Shown here one piece after another: positions 44,246 to 55,429 of a stretch of DNA of 64,000 nucleotides (the stretch's first letter is position 1; the number at the start of each line of letters is the position of its first letter). This DNA is from Eledone cirrhosa (taxonomy: Eukaryota > Mollusca > Cephalopoda > Octopoda > Eledonidae). Position numbers and translations under genes: made by a program. The stretch is taken from NCBI GenBank assembly GCA_964016885.1, contig OZ024741.1, forward strand, positions 33,874,527-33,938,526, in the 5' to 3' direction. The notes beneath the pieces are model-generated. The model was not told where the DNA came from. It made no database searches and saw nothing but the letters and a program-made list of their open reading frames with translations.

Positions 44246-44960
44246 TATAGTTGTGTTGGTGGTAGTGATGGTAGTGGTTTAGAGCTGGTGGTGTGTAGTT
44301 GTCTTTGTAATAATGTATTGGTGTGTGCGTGTGTGCATATGTTTTTACATATGTATGTAAGTAAAGGTACATTAATATGTGTGTGTTTATGTGTTGATGT
44401 GTGTTTGTGTTGTGTGTGTATTGATATGTATGCAAATTTCATTTTCAGTATATACATGTGTGTGTATATGTTAGTGTAATGTGTGTCTATATATTTAGTG
44501 AGTGTATATGTTAGTGTAATGTATCTATAAATCTTAGTGTGTATGTGAGTGTTGTGTTTGTGTGTAATGTGTGTCTATATATATATCTTAGTGTGTGTGT
44601 ATCTGTAACTCGTGTGTGTATCTGTAACTCATGTGTGATTGTGTATGTGTGTGTATCTGTAACTTGTTTGTGTGTGTGTATCTGTAACTTGTGTGTGTGT
44701 GTATGGTGATGTGAGATATGGTGTTATGGAAGTTAAAATGCTGGTTTAAAAGATAAAAAGCTAATTGTTTACTTTCTTCATTTAGTAATTCCTTGTATTG
44801 CTGCTCTCCTTCCATGCCCACCTCTACCAAATCACCAACACCACCATTGCAGTACCACACCATTCCCATTATGAGAAACATCACCATTGCCACCACCACT
44901 ACAACACACAATACAACAATGATGATGATGATGAACATATTACTGAGGACTTTAACAATC
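44246..44960. other. TG-rich spacer before the 33-bp array
   Basis: TGTGTGTATCTGTAACT words repeat around 44,595-44,700. A TTTACTTTCTTCATTTAG tract at 44,767-44,785 resembles a splice acceptor, and a plus frame stays open from 44,798 into the array, but nothing else supports an exon. Confidence 0.5.
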
Positions 44961-44962
44961 TT

Positions 44963-47900
44963 GATCTGTGGGATACCACCATACCATCTACACCACAGCT
45001 GTGGGATACCACCATACCATCTACACCACAGCTGTGGGATACCACCATACCATCTACACCACAGCTGTGGGATACCACCATACCATCTACACCACAGCTG
45101 TGGGATACCACCATACCATCTACACCACAGCTGTGGGATACCACCATACTATCTACACTACAGATGAGGGATACCACCATACCATCTACACTACAGATGA
45201 GGGATACCACCATACCATCTACACTACAGATGAGGGATACCACCATACCATCTACACTACAGCTGTGGGATACCACCATACCATCTACACTACAGATGAG
45301 GGATACCACCATACCATCTACACTACAGATGAGGGATACCACCATACTATCTACACTACAGCTGTGGGATACCACCATACCATCTACACTACAGATGAGG
45401 GATACCACCATACCATCTACACTACAGATGAGGGATACCACCATACTATCTACACTACAGCTGTGGGATACCACCATACCATCTACACTACAGATGAGGG
45501 ATACCACCATACTATCTACACTACAGATGAGGGATACCACCATACCATCTACACTACAGATGAGGGATACCACCATACCATCTACACTACAGATGAGGGA
45601 TACCACCATACCATCTACACTACAGATGAGGGATACCACCATACTATCTACACTACAGCTGTGGGATACCACCATACCATCTACACCACAGCTGTGGGAT
45701 ACCACCATACCATCTACACCACAGCTGTGGGATACCACCATACCATCTACACTACAGATGAGGGATACCACCATACTATCTACACTACAGATGAGGGATA
45801 CCACCATACTATCTACACTACAGCTGTGGGATACCACCATACTATCTACACTACAGATGAGGGATACCACCATACCATCTACACTACAGCTGTGGGATAC
45901 CACCATACCATCTACACTACAGCTGTGGGATACCACCATACTATCTACACTACAGATGAGGGATACCACCATACTATCTACACTACAGATGAGGGATACC
46001 ACCATACTATCTACACTACAGATGAGGGATACCACCATACTATCTACACCACAGCTGTGGGATACCACCATACTATCTACACCACAGCTGTGGGATACCA
46101 CCATACCATCTACACTACAGATGAGGGATACCACCATACTATCTACACTACAGATGAGGGATACCACCATACTATCTACACCACAGCTGTGGGATACCAC
46201 CATACTATCTACACCACAGCTGTGGGATACCACCATACCATCTACACTACAGATGAGGGATACCACCATACCATCTACACTACAGATGAGGGATACCACC
46301 ATACTATCTACACTACAGATGAGGGATACCACCATACCATCTACACCACAGCTGTGGGATACCACCATACCATCTACACTACAGCTGTGGGATACCACCA
46401 TACCATCTACACCACAGCTGTGGGATACCACCATACTATCTACACTACAGCTGTGGGATACCACCATACCATCTACACCACAGCTGTGGGATACCACCAT
46501 ACCATCTACACTACAGATGAGGGATACCACCATACTATCTACACCACAGCTGTGGGATACCACCAAACCATCTACACTACACCACAGCTGTGGGATAGCA
46601 CCATACCATCTACACCACAGCTGTGGGATACCACCAAACCATCTACACCACAGCTGTGGGATACCACCAAACCATCTACACTACAGCTGTGGGATACCAC
46701 CATACCATCTACACCACAGCTGTGGGATACCACCATACCATCTACACCACAGCTGTGGGATACCACCATACCATCTACACCACAGCTGTGGGATACCACC
46801 ATACCATCTACACCACAGCTGTGGGATACCACCAAACCATCTACACCACAGCTGTGGGATACCACCATACTATCTACACTACAGATGAGGGATACCACCA
46901 TACCATCTACACTACAGATGAGGGATACCACCATACCATCTACACCACAGCTGTGGGATACCACCATACCATCTACACTACACCACAGCTGTGGGATACC
47001 ACCAAACCATCTACACTACACCACAGCTGAGGGATACCACCATACCATCTACACCACAGCTGTGGAATACCACCATACCATCTACACTACACCACAGCTG
47101 TGGAATACCACCATACCATCTACACCACAGCTGTGGGATACCACCATACCATCTACACTACACCACAGCTGTGGGATACCACCATACCATCTACACTACA
47201 CCACAGCTGTGGGATACCACCAAACCATCTACCCTACACCACAGCTGAGGGATACCACCATACCATCTACCCTACACCACAGCTGTGGGATACCACCATA
47301 CCATCTACACCACAGCTGTGGGATACCACCATACTATCTACACCACAGCTGTGGGATACCACCATACCATCTACACCACAGCTGTGGGATACCACCATAC
47401 CATCTACACTACAGATGAGGGATACCACCATACCATCTACACTACAGATGAGGGATACCACCATACTATCTACACTACAGATGAGGGATACCACCATACT
47501 ATCTACACCACAGCTGTGGAATACCACCATACCATCTACACTACAGATGAGGGATACCACCATACCATCTACACTACACCACAGCTGTGGGATACCACCA
47601 TACCATCTACACCACAGCTGTGGAATACCACCATACCATCTACACTACACCACAGCTGTGGGATACCACCATACCATCTACACCACAGCTGTGGGATACC
47701 ACCATACCATCTACACTACACCACAGCTGTGGGATACCACCATACCATCTACACTACACCACAGCTGTGGGATACCACCAAACCATCTACCCTACACCAC
47801 AGCTGAGGGATACCACCATACCATCTACCCTACACCACAGCTGTGGGATACCACCATACCATCTACACCACAGCTGTGGGATACCACCATACCATCTACA

Positions 47901-48543
47901 CCACAGCTGTGGGATACCACCATACCATCTACACCACAGCTGTGGAATACCACCAAACCATCTACACCACAGCTGTGGGATACCACCATACCATCTACAC
48001 CACAGCTGTGGGATACCACCATACCATCTACACCACAGCTGTGGGATACCACCATAGCATCTACACTACACCACAGCTGTGGGATACCACCATACCATCT
48101 ACCCTACACCACAGCTGTGGGATACCACCATACCATCTACACCACAGCTGAGGGATACCACCATACCATCTACACTACAGATGAGGGATACCACCATACC
48201 ATCTACACCACAGCTGTGGGATACCACCATACCATCTACACCACAGCTGTGGAATACCACCAAACCATCTACACCACAGCTGTGGGATACCACCATACCA
48301 TCTACACCACAGCTGTGGGATACCACCATAGCATCTACACTACACCACAGCTGTGGGATACCACCATACCATCTACCCTACACCACAGCTGTGGGATACC
48401 ACCATACCATCTACACCACAGCTGAGGGATACCACCATACCATCTACACTACACCACAGCTGAGGGATACCACCATACCATCTACACTACACCACAGCTG
48501 TGGGATACCACCATACCATCTACCCTACAACTGAGGGATACCA
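44963..48543 (+). repeat. 33/39-bp minisatellite with CCACAGCTGTGG palindrome
   Basis: About 105 units. The basic unit is 33 bp: GATACCACCATACCATCTAC followed by ACCACAGCTGTGG. Two alternating variants exist, CACAGCTGTGGGA (palindromic) and TACAGATGAGGGA (not). A CATACC/CATACT switch is superimposed. From about 46,560 some units gain six bases (CTACACTACACCACAG, 39 bp), and CTACCCTACA and AAACC variants appear. Both lengths are multiples of three, so long frames run on both strands (for example plus GYHHTIYTTAV, minus MVVSHSCGVDG); these are artefacts. Confidence 0.96.
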
Positions 48544-48599
48544 CTAGCTGGTCAGTATATGTCAGTCAGTAGCTGGTCAGTATTACTCTATCATGTGTT

Positions 48600-48810
48600 C
48601 TGACAGTTCGAGGCCATGCTGGGGCACCACCATTATCTGTTTATCTCACCTCTAAAGTATATGACAGAGCACCAGAAAATTATATAATACACCATATGAC
48701 TTACAACACCTCTATATCATTGTTATATTCATTGTTTCCATGTTTGCATGGGTTAGGACGTGACCTTTCAGGCAGGTTTTCTACAGCTGGGTACCAACCC
48801 ATATCTTATT
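48600..48810 (-). mobile_element. Diverged SINE fragments
   Basis: GTTCGAGGCCATGCTGGGGC at 48,606 and TTTCCATGTTTGCATGGGTT with CAGGTTTTCTACAGCTGGGT at 48,735-48,792 are SINE-like words, the second being the shared 3' hairpin. No head is seen. Confidence 0.5.
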
Positions 48811-49149
48811 CTAAGTATGGTATGAGATGTCATTGACATTCCAGCTATCAGACTGTTATGCTTCAAGATATGCTGCTTATGCTGGACATAAAACAAATGT
48901 CACTGCTCTTTTCTGTTGTCTTTTTGTTTTGTTTTTATAAACAGCCTATATGATGTTACACACACATACACACACACATATACACATGCAGATACACACA
49001 CACACACATACACTTCACTTGGTGGTAGAGACAGAAGGAGAATGTTAATTTTTTTTTTTTTTTTTTTATTACATTAGACTTTTTTTTATTGTTGATAATA
49101 TTTTATTTGAAAATACTCAAATATATTTCTAGGATAAAATTACATAAAA

Positions 49150-49222
49150 ATAATTGTTTCTACTTTAGGCACAAGGCCAGCAATTATCCAGTGCATTACT
49201 GGTACTTTATTTTATCGATAAA
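49150..49222 (-). mobile_element. SINE family B, 3' end only
   Basis: AATTGTTTCTACTTTAGGC, CACAAGGCCAGCAATTATCC and ACTGGTACTTTATTTTATCG. A stretch of T (about 49,050-49,068) lies upstream. Confidence 0.75.
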
Positions 49223-49387
49223 AATAATAAAGAATTTCTGTCTCTGTCCATGAAAATCCCTCACAAGACATTTGTCAATAAAGAACTATAGTAGAAGACA
49301 CTTCCTCAAAGTTTCATGCTGTATTATGATTCTAAAGTGAACTTCTTAACCACACAGCCATACTTGTATATATATATATATATATAT

Positions 49388-50780
49388 ATAGATAATTTAA
49401 TATATCAACTAACATAAGCGCACAGATGCACGCCCATGCCAGCAAATACACAGGTTATGTCATAGTACCTAGGTGGTTCAATGCAGGAGAATGCAGAACA
49501 ATAATATAAAGGACGTAAAATAAAAAAATATTTTTTAAAAAAAAAAAAAAAATTTAAAAAAAATTTAAAAAAAATGTTTTTCTTACTTAAATTTTCACTC
49601 CAACTAATTAGTTTCTGCAATGGGATAAAGACAGTTACGTAATTCAACTGTCGAGAATTCATTGCGTCATCAGGAAGTCTATTCTCAGTTAAGTCTCCAG
49701 GCAATGCGCGGACACTGGCGGCTCATATAAAAATAATAATAATTCGGTAGATCGAACAGCTTGCGAGGACTGAATTCTATGTACCGAAATTCTCACTGCT
49801 TCAAGTCAAATGGCCGATTCTAAAGAATCAATCACGTGACACAGAGGCTAGTTAGAAGGAATGGGATGGTAAGATGACTGACGCCTACTAACACCCCAAA
49901 AAAAAATTTTTTTAGAAGTGGTTTTGGCAAGTTTGCTCGACAAATCAGTGATTTGGAGATAAATATAGATAATTTAATATATCAACTAACATAAGCGCAC
50001 AGATGCACGCCCATGCCAGCAAATACACAGGTTATGTCATAGTACCTAGGTGGTTCAATGCAGGAGAATGCAGAACAATAATATAAAGGACGTAAAATAA
50101 AAAAATATTTTTTTAAAAAAAAATTTAAAAAAAATTTAAAAAAAATTTTTTTCTTACTTAAATTTTCACTCCAACTAATTAGTTTCTGCAATGGGATAAA
50201 GACAGTTACGTAATTCAACTGTCGAGAATTCATTGCGTCATCAGGAAGTCTATTCTCAGTTAAGTCTCCAGGCAATGCGCGGACACTGGCGGCTCATATA
50301 AAAATAATAATAATTCGGTAGATCGAACAGCTTGCGAGGACTGAATTCTATGTACCGAAATTCTCACTGCTTCAAGTCAAATGGCCGATTCTAAAGAATC
50401 AATCACGTGACACAGAGGCTAGTTAGAAGGAATGGGATGGTAAGATGACTGACGCCTACTAACACCCCAAAAAAAAAAAAATTTTTTTAGAAGTGGTTTT
50501 GGCAAGTTTGCTCGACAAATCAGTGATTTGGAGATAAATATAGATAATTTAATATATCAACTAACATAAGCGCACAGATGCACGCCCATGCCAGCAAATA
50601 CACAGGTTATGTCATAGTACCTAGGTGGTTCAATGCAGGAGAATGCAGAACAATAATATAAAGGACGTAAAATAAAAAAATATTTTTTTAAAAAAAAAAA
50701 TTTAAAAAAAAAATTTAAAAAAAATTTAAAAATTTAAAAATTTAAAAATTTAAAAATTTAAAAATTTAAAAAAAAAATAT
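49388..50780 (+). repeat. 575-bp repeat: two full direct copies and a partial third
   Basis: The word ATAGATAATTTAATATATCA starts at 49,388, 49,966 and 50,541. Copies 1 (578 bp) and 2 (575 bp) are near identical, differing in the length of A/T runs. Each contains GCACGCCCATGCCAGCAAAT, an AAAAAAAATTTAAAA tract, GCGCGGACACTGGCGGCTCA followed by TATAAAAATAATAATAA, AATCACGTGACACAG and GCTCGACAAATCAGTG. Copy 3 stops in the A/T tract. The short frames (about 90-100 codons, minus) end in poly-Lys/Phe from the A/T runs and are not convincing genes. Confidence 0.92.
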
Positions 50781-51370
50781 TTTTTTATTTTACGTCCTTT
50801 ATATTATTGTTCTGCATTCTCCTGCATTGAACCACCTAGGTACTATGACATAACCTGTGTATTTGCTGGCATGGGCGTGCATCTGTGCGCTTATGTTAGT
50901 TGATATATTAAATTATCTATATTTATCTCCAAATCACTGATTTGTCGAGCAAACTTGCCAAAACCACTTCTAAAAAAATTTTTTTTTTTGGGGTGTTAGT
51001 AGGCGTCAGTCATCTTACCATCCCATTCCTTCTAACTAGCCTCTGTGTCACGTGATTGATTCTTTAGAATCGGCCATTTGACTTGAAGCAGTGAGAATTT
51101 CGGTACATAGAATTCAGTCCTCGCAAGCTGTTCGATCTACCGAATTATTATTATTTTTATATGAGCCGCCAGTGTCCGCGCATTGCCTGGAGACTTAACT
51201 GAGAATAGACTTCCTGATGACGCAATGAATTCTCGACAGTTGAATTACGTAACTGTCTTTATCCCATTGCAGAAACTAATTAGTTGGAGTGAAAATTTAA
51301 GTAAGAAAAAAATTTTTTTTAAATTTTTTTTAAATTTTTTTTTTAAAAAAATATTTTTTTATTTTACGTC

Positions 51371-51375
<5 letters not shown>
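50781..51375 (-). repeat. Inverted copy of the 575-bp repeat, forming a palindrome
   Basis: From 50,781 the sequence runs as the reverse complement of the preceding block: first the start of copy 3 back to GTTAGTTGATATATTAAATT (about 50,900), then the junction and the whole of the previous unit back to its A/T tract and ATTTTACGTCCTTTATA (51,375). The centre is about 50,720-50,760, made of TAAAAATTTAAAAATT repeats. The arms are about 640 bp. Both outer ends of the whole block abut (TA)n (49,366-49,390 and 51,375-51,420). Confidence 0.9.
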
Positions 51376-51419
<44 letters not shown>

Positions 51420-51421
<2 letters not shown>

Positions 51422-51700
51422 GGAAAAATTTGAACAGGAACAAAACAGAGAGGCAGTACAACGAATGTTTATTAATTTCACGCTCTGGAGAATGGGATGT
51501 TGGTGGGGAACGACGTTTCGGGCATAAGCCCTTCCTCGGGTGAGAAGTGTGTAGGAACAGAGTTCAAAGGGTGTGTAGGGGAGTGGTGGAGAGACATATA
51601 GCGAAAGGAAACGGTGCGAATGAAATTAAAAATAAAAATAAAGCATGATCAAAATACAAGGAATGAAATAAATTTAAATATAAAAGCATGATCAAAATAA
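51420..51700. other. Spacer with a probable repeat fragment
   Basis: GGGAACGACGTTTCGGGCAT and AAGCCCTTCCTCGGGTGAGA have the look of a dispersed repeat end, but no second copy is present in the window. Confidence 0.4.
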
Positions 51701-52950
51701 ACTGAAATTAAAAGGGGAGTAAAACAGGTGGTGGAAGGGTGTTGGGTGTGTAGGGGTGGTGGCGGGTGGAGTGGGGAGAGGGAGACGGGGTGTCCGAGCG
51801 GGGAGGGCTGAAGGTGGTGTGTGTGTGTAGGTGTACGTGTATGTGAAAGTAAGGGTTGGGGGAAGAACGGGGTTGCATGTTCAGGAAGAGGTGTGTGTGT
51901 GTGGGGGGGGGGTTGTAGGTCGGAGTGTCTGTGCGTGTGTGGATAGAGGGGTGGGGGGAGAGGAATCAGGAGGCTGAGGGTGTAAATATGTGGTGGAAAG
52001 CACGTGTGTGTGGGGTTTAAGCGTGTTGTGGGTGTAGGTGGCGTGTGGAGAAAAAAATTTTTTGGGGTGTGTGTGTGGGTGAGTTATATAGGTGATTACG
52101 TAAGAGGATGGTTGAAAAGTTGGTAAAATCCGATGATGTTTAGTGGATTCTGTGCTGGTCAAGTTCTCCGTATGAGTATTCCATGAAGCGATGGTCGGAA
52201 GAGGAGAGATGTGGGGTGCGCGCGCAACAGGAAGTGGTCAAGCAGTAGGAGTGCTGTGTGTCTGTTTGTGCTGGGAGGTGGTCAGAAGGCATAGCAGCAG
52301 TCGGTGGAATGGTAAAGGGGCGAGGATGGGTAGGTGTGAAAGTTGGAGTGAGGAGGGTGTGTGTGTGTGCGTATTAGTAGAGGTGTTAGTGGGATGAGTG
52401 AGTGTGGAGCGAGGGTGTGGGTGGAGCGGGGAGAGAAGGGTGTGTGTAGTTCTATGGAGGGAGTGTGGTGTACTGGTGTGTGTAGTAGTTTGATGAAGGG
52501 GTGTTAGTGGGTGTTAGTATACGGGAGGTGGGGAGGGGTTGAATGCAGGTGTGAGTGGGGGTTAGTGGTGGTAGGGTGTGTAGAGTTGGTGGTGTACGAG
52601 GGTGTGTGGGTACGTGTGCGTGGGGTTGGGGGGTGTTAGTGAGGTTAGTTGCGGGGTGGTGGGATGAAGGTGTGGGGGTGAGAGGTGTGGGGGTGAGGGT
52701 TAGTGGTGGTAGTAGGGTATGTGTTTAGTGTGAGCGCGTGTATATATGTGCCGGTGGGTGTGTGCGTGGGATAAGGAGGGGGGAGGAGGAGAAGAAGGGA
52801 GGGATGTGTATGTTAGTTGGGGAAGGGTGGTCAGATGAGGGGTGTGTTAGTGATGTTAGTGGGGGATAAGTGTGGGGGGAGGGGGGCGGTCGAAGGCTAA
52901 AGGAATAAGGGTGGGGAGTTCAGGCCGGGGGGAGTGTGGGTCTGTAAGAT
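51700..52950 (+). repeat. G/T-rich low-complexity region, about 1.25 kb
   Basis: GGGTGTGTAGGGGTGGTGGC-type DNA with recurring GTGTTAGTGG and GGTGTGTGTG words and almost no C on plus. No fixed period. Only short frames. Confidence 0.85.
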
Positions 52951-52954
52951 GAAG

Positions 52955-52984
52955 ATAGTATATATATATAGATAGTATATATAT

Positions 52985-53062
<78 letters not shown>
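52955..53062. repeat. (TA)n microsatellite
   Basis: TATATATA with a few AT-phase slips, over about 100 bases. Confidence 0.93.
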
Positions 53063-53063
<1 letters not shown>

Positions 53064-53114
53064 CTTGGGTCTTGAATATTTGTTCGTCCTCGCTTAGTAA
53101 TTTTTCAGATTTTT

Positions 53115-53430
53115 TCCAGCCCCCAGCTTATTAAACTTGTTAATCTATCTCAGGTGAAGTTATATTGTAAGTGGTAGCATTCCCGTGACACTTAATTTTC
53201 TTAATATATTAAAAAAAAACATTGTACATGACAAAAAGTACATTACTAGAAATCCCATATGTTATAAAATAAATAGGATGGGTTGGGGGTCTCAATATGT
53301 AAACTAAATGACTAATTCTGGTTTTTAAAATATCAATGGAGACAACCTAGAAAAATTATGATCCCCCCCCTACTTAATCCCCTCTCTCCCCGCTTATTCC
53401 AACTCCCTCCTATTTTGGGGACCTAAGAGT
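53115..53430 (+). repeat. Unnamed interspersed repeat, copy 2
   Basis: AATCTATCTCAGGTGAAG, AGTACATTACTAGAAATCCC, ATGTTATAAAATAAATAGG, CTCAATATGTAAACTAAATG, ACAACCTAGAAAAATTATG and a final ATTTTGGGGACCTAAGAG align with 12,700-13,085 and 58,640-58,858. Confidence 0.8.
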
Positions 53431-53707
53431 ATATTATCATACTTCTATAGCACTTGTTGTTTAACCCTAGGTCCCAGATTGAGCAGAACTATGATCCACG
53501 ATATTCCAGTATTGACCATACCTGTCATTTATTAATGTAGGAGGACCATATTATACATTGTTGTTTTAATATGGTAGGATATGATTTGAGGGAGATTTGA
53601 CTTCTATTTCTAGCATGTTGAGATCCCTGCATTAGCTAGTTCTATAACAAGTATAGCTGTTGTTATTTGTGGATCAATTAAATAACTCTCACTTGAACAG
53701 TATATCT

Positions 53708-54252
53708 CACCTATGTCCTACATGCCCCACAGGCCCTACATGTCCTACATGCCCTACATGTCCTGCAGGTCCTACATGTCCTGCAGGTCCTACATGTCCT
53801 GCAGGTCCTACATACTCTACATGTTCTACAGTACCTACATGTCCTACATATCCTACATGCTCTACAGGTCCTACATGCACCACAGGCCCTACATGTCCTA
53901 CAGGCCCTATATATCCTGCATGCCCTACATGTCCTACAGTTCCTACATGCCCTACATGGTCCTACATGCTCTACATGTCATACAGTACCTACATGCCCCA
54001 CAGGTTACATGTCCTACATGCCCCACAGGTCATACAGGGCCTACATATCCTACATGCTCTACATGTCCTACATGCTCTACATGTCCTACATGCTCTACAT
54101 GTCCTACATGGTCCTAGATGCCCCACAGGTCCTACAGGCCCTACATGCCCTATATGTCCTACAGTTCCTACATGCCCTACACACCCTACAGGCCCTACAC
54201 GTCCTACATGTCCTACAGGCACTACATGTCCTACATGTCCTACAGGCCCTGT
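53708..54252 (+). repeat. 9-bp minisatellite (TCCTACATG)n
   Basis: About 60 units: TCCTACATG, CCCTACATG, TCCTGCAGG, CCCCACAGG and TACTCTACATG-like variants. The Tyr-Met-Ser/Pro-Thr-Cys frames are artefacts. The CCCTACATGT word is shared with the 17-bp array at 31.7 kb. Confidence 0.93.
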
Positions 54253-54424
54253 AGCCTGGATGATAGTGTTGCTATGAACAACAGCTGGGGATATTTTCTG
54301 TGGCATTCAATCTTCATTGGGTTTCTCCTTCCTCCTACATGGTAACCTCATGTGGACTTGGTAACCTCATGTGGACTTGGTAGAGGGGAGTACCATCTTG
54401 TCTACTGAGATGAAAACCTTAATA

Positions 54425-55200
54425 ATTGTGTGTGGGGGATAGTGTGTGGGAGAGTGTGTGGGAGATAGTGTGTGTGTGAGAGAGTGTGTGGGAGATAGTG
54501 TGTGTGTGGGATAGTGTGTGTGAGAGAGTGTGTGGGAGATAGTGTGTGTGTGGGATAGTGTGTGTGAGAGAGTGTGTGGGAGATAGTGTGTGTGTGAGAG
54601 TGTGTGTGAGAGAGTGTGTGGGAGATAGTGTGTGTGTGAGAGAGTGTGTGGGGGGGATAGTGTGTGTGTGAGAGAGTGTGTGTGGGAGATAGTGTGTGTG
54701 TGGGATAGTATGTGTGAGAGAGTGTGTGTGTGGGATAGTGTGTGTGAGAGAGTGTGTGGGAGATAGTGTGTGTGTGAGAGAGTGTGGGAGATAGTGTGTG
54801 GGGGGGATAGTGTGTGTGTGAGAGAGTGTGTGGGGGGGATAGTGTGTGTGGGAGATAGTGTGTGTGTGAGAGAGTGTGTGGGAGATAGTGTGTGGGGGGG
54901 GATAGTGTGTGTGTGAGAGAGTGTGTGGGGGGGGGATAGTGTGTGTGGGAGATAGTGTGTGTGTGGGATAGTGTGTGTGAGAGAGTGTGTGGGAGATAGT
55001 GTGTGTGTGGGATAGTGTGTGTGAGAGAGTGTGTGGGAGATAGTGTGTGTGTGGGAGATAGTGTGTGTGGGGGGGGATAGTGTGTGGGGGGGATAGTGTG
55101 TGTGGGAGATAGTGTGTGTGAGAGAGTGTGTGTGAGAGTGTGTGTGGGGGATAGTGTGTGTGGGGGGATAGTGTGTGTGTGAGAGTGTGTGTGTGTGTTA
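54425..55200 (+). repeat. GTGTGTGAGAGA / GGGAGATAG minisatellite
   Basis: Modules GTGTGTGGGAGATAGTGTG, TGTGTGAGAGAGTGTGTG and GGGGGGATAGTGTG are shuffled with no fixed order. The Thr/His/Leu/Ser frames on minus are artefacts. Confidence 0.92.
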
Positions 55201-55429
55201 GTGGCAGGAAGTACATTGATGTATTTGGTCCTTTTTTGATCTTGAGCTTTAAGCTTTTCATTCAGTGACATAAGAGTTCTCTGTTGCTCCATTGAAATCT
55301 GAGCTTCTATGAGTTTCACACACTGACCCTCTTACCCCTGCACGGATGTGTAGTGGTCATTAAGCCCATAGCTTCCTTCCTTTTTATTTGGATGGCTCTG
55401 GTGTTCGCCGTGGTTGTGGTATTGATGCT

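Noticed and set aside
44798..47418. Repeat-peptide genes over the 33-bp array, possibly with an upstream acceptor at 44,785
   Set aside because: Both strands carry equally long frames, and the single acceptor-like CTTTCTTCATTTAG is weak with no other exon.
49405..51527. A conserved small protein gene in three copies (about 97-114 codons, starting MPGDLTENRLPDDAMNSRQL)
   Set aside because: The copies are part of one 575-bp repeat, so conservation only reflects recent duplication. The C-terminal half is encoded by A/T runs and varies with their length, and I recognise no domain.
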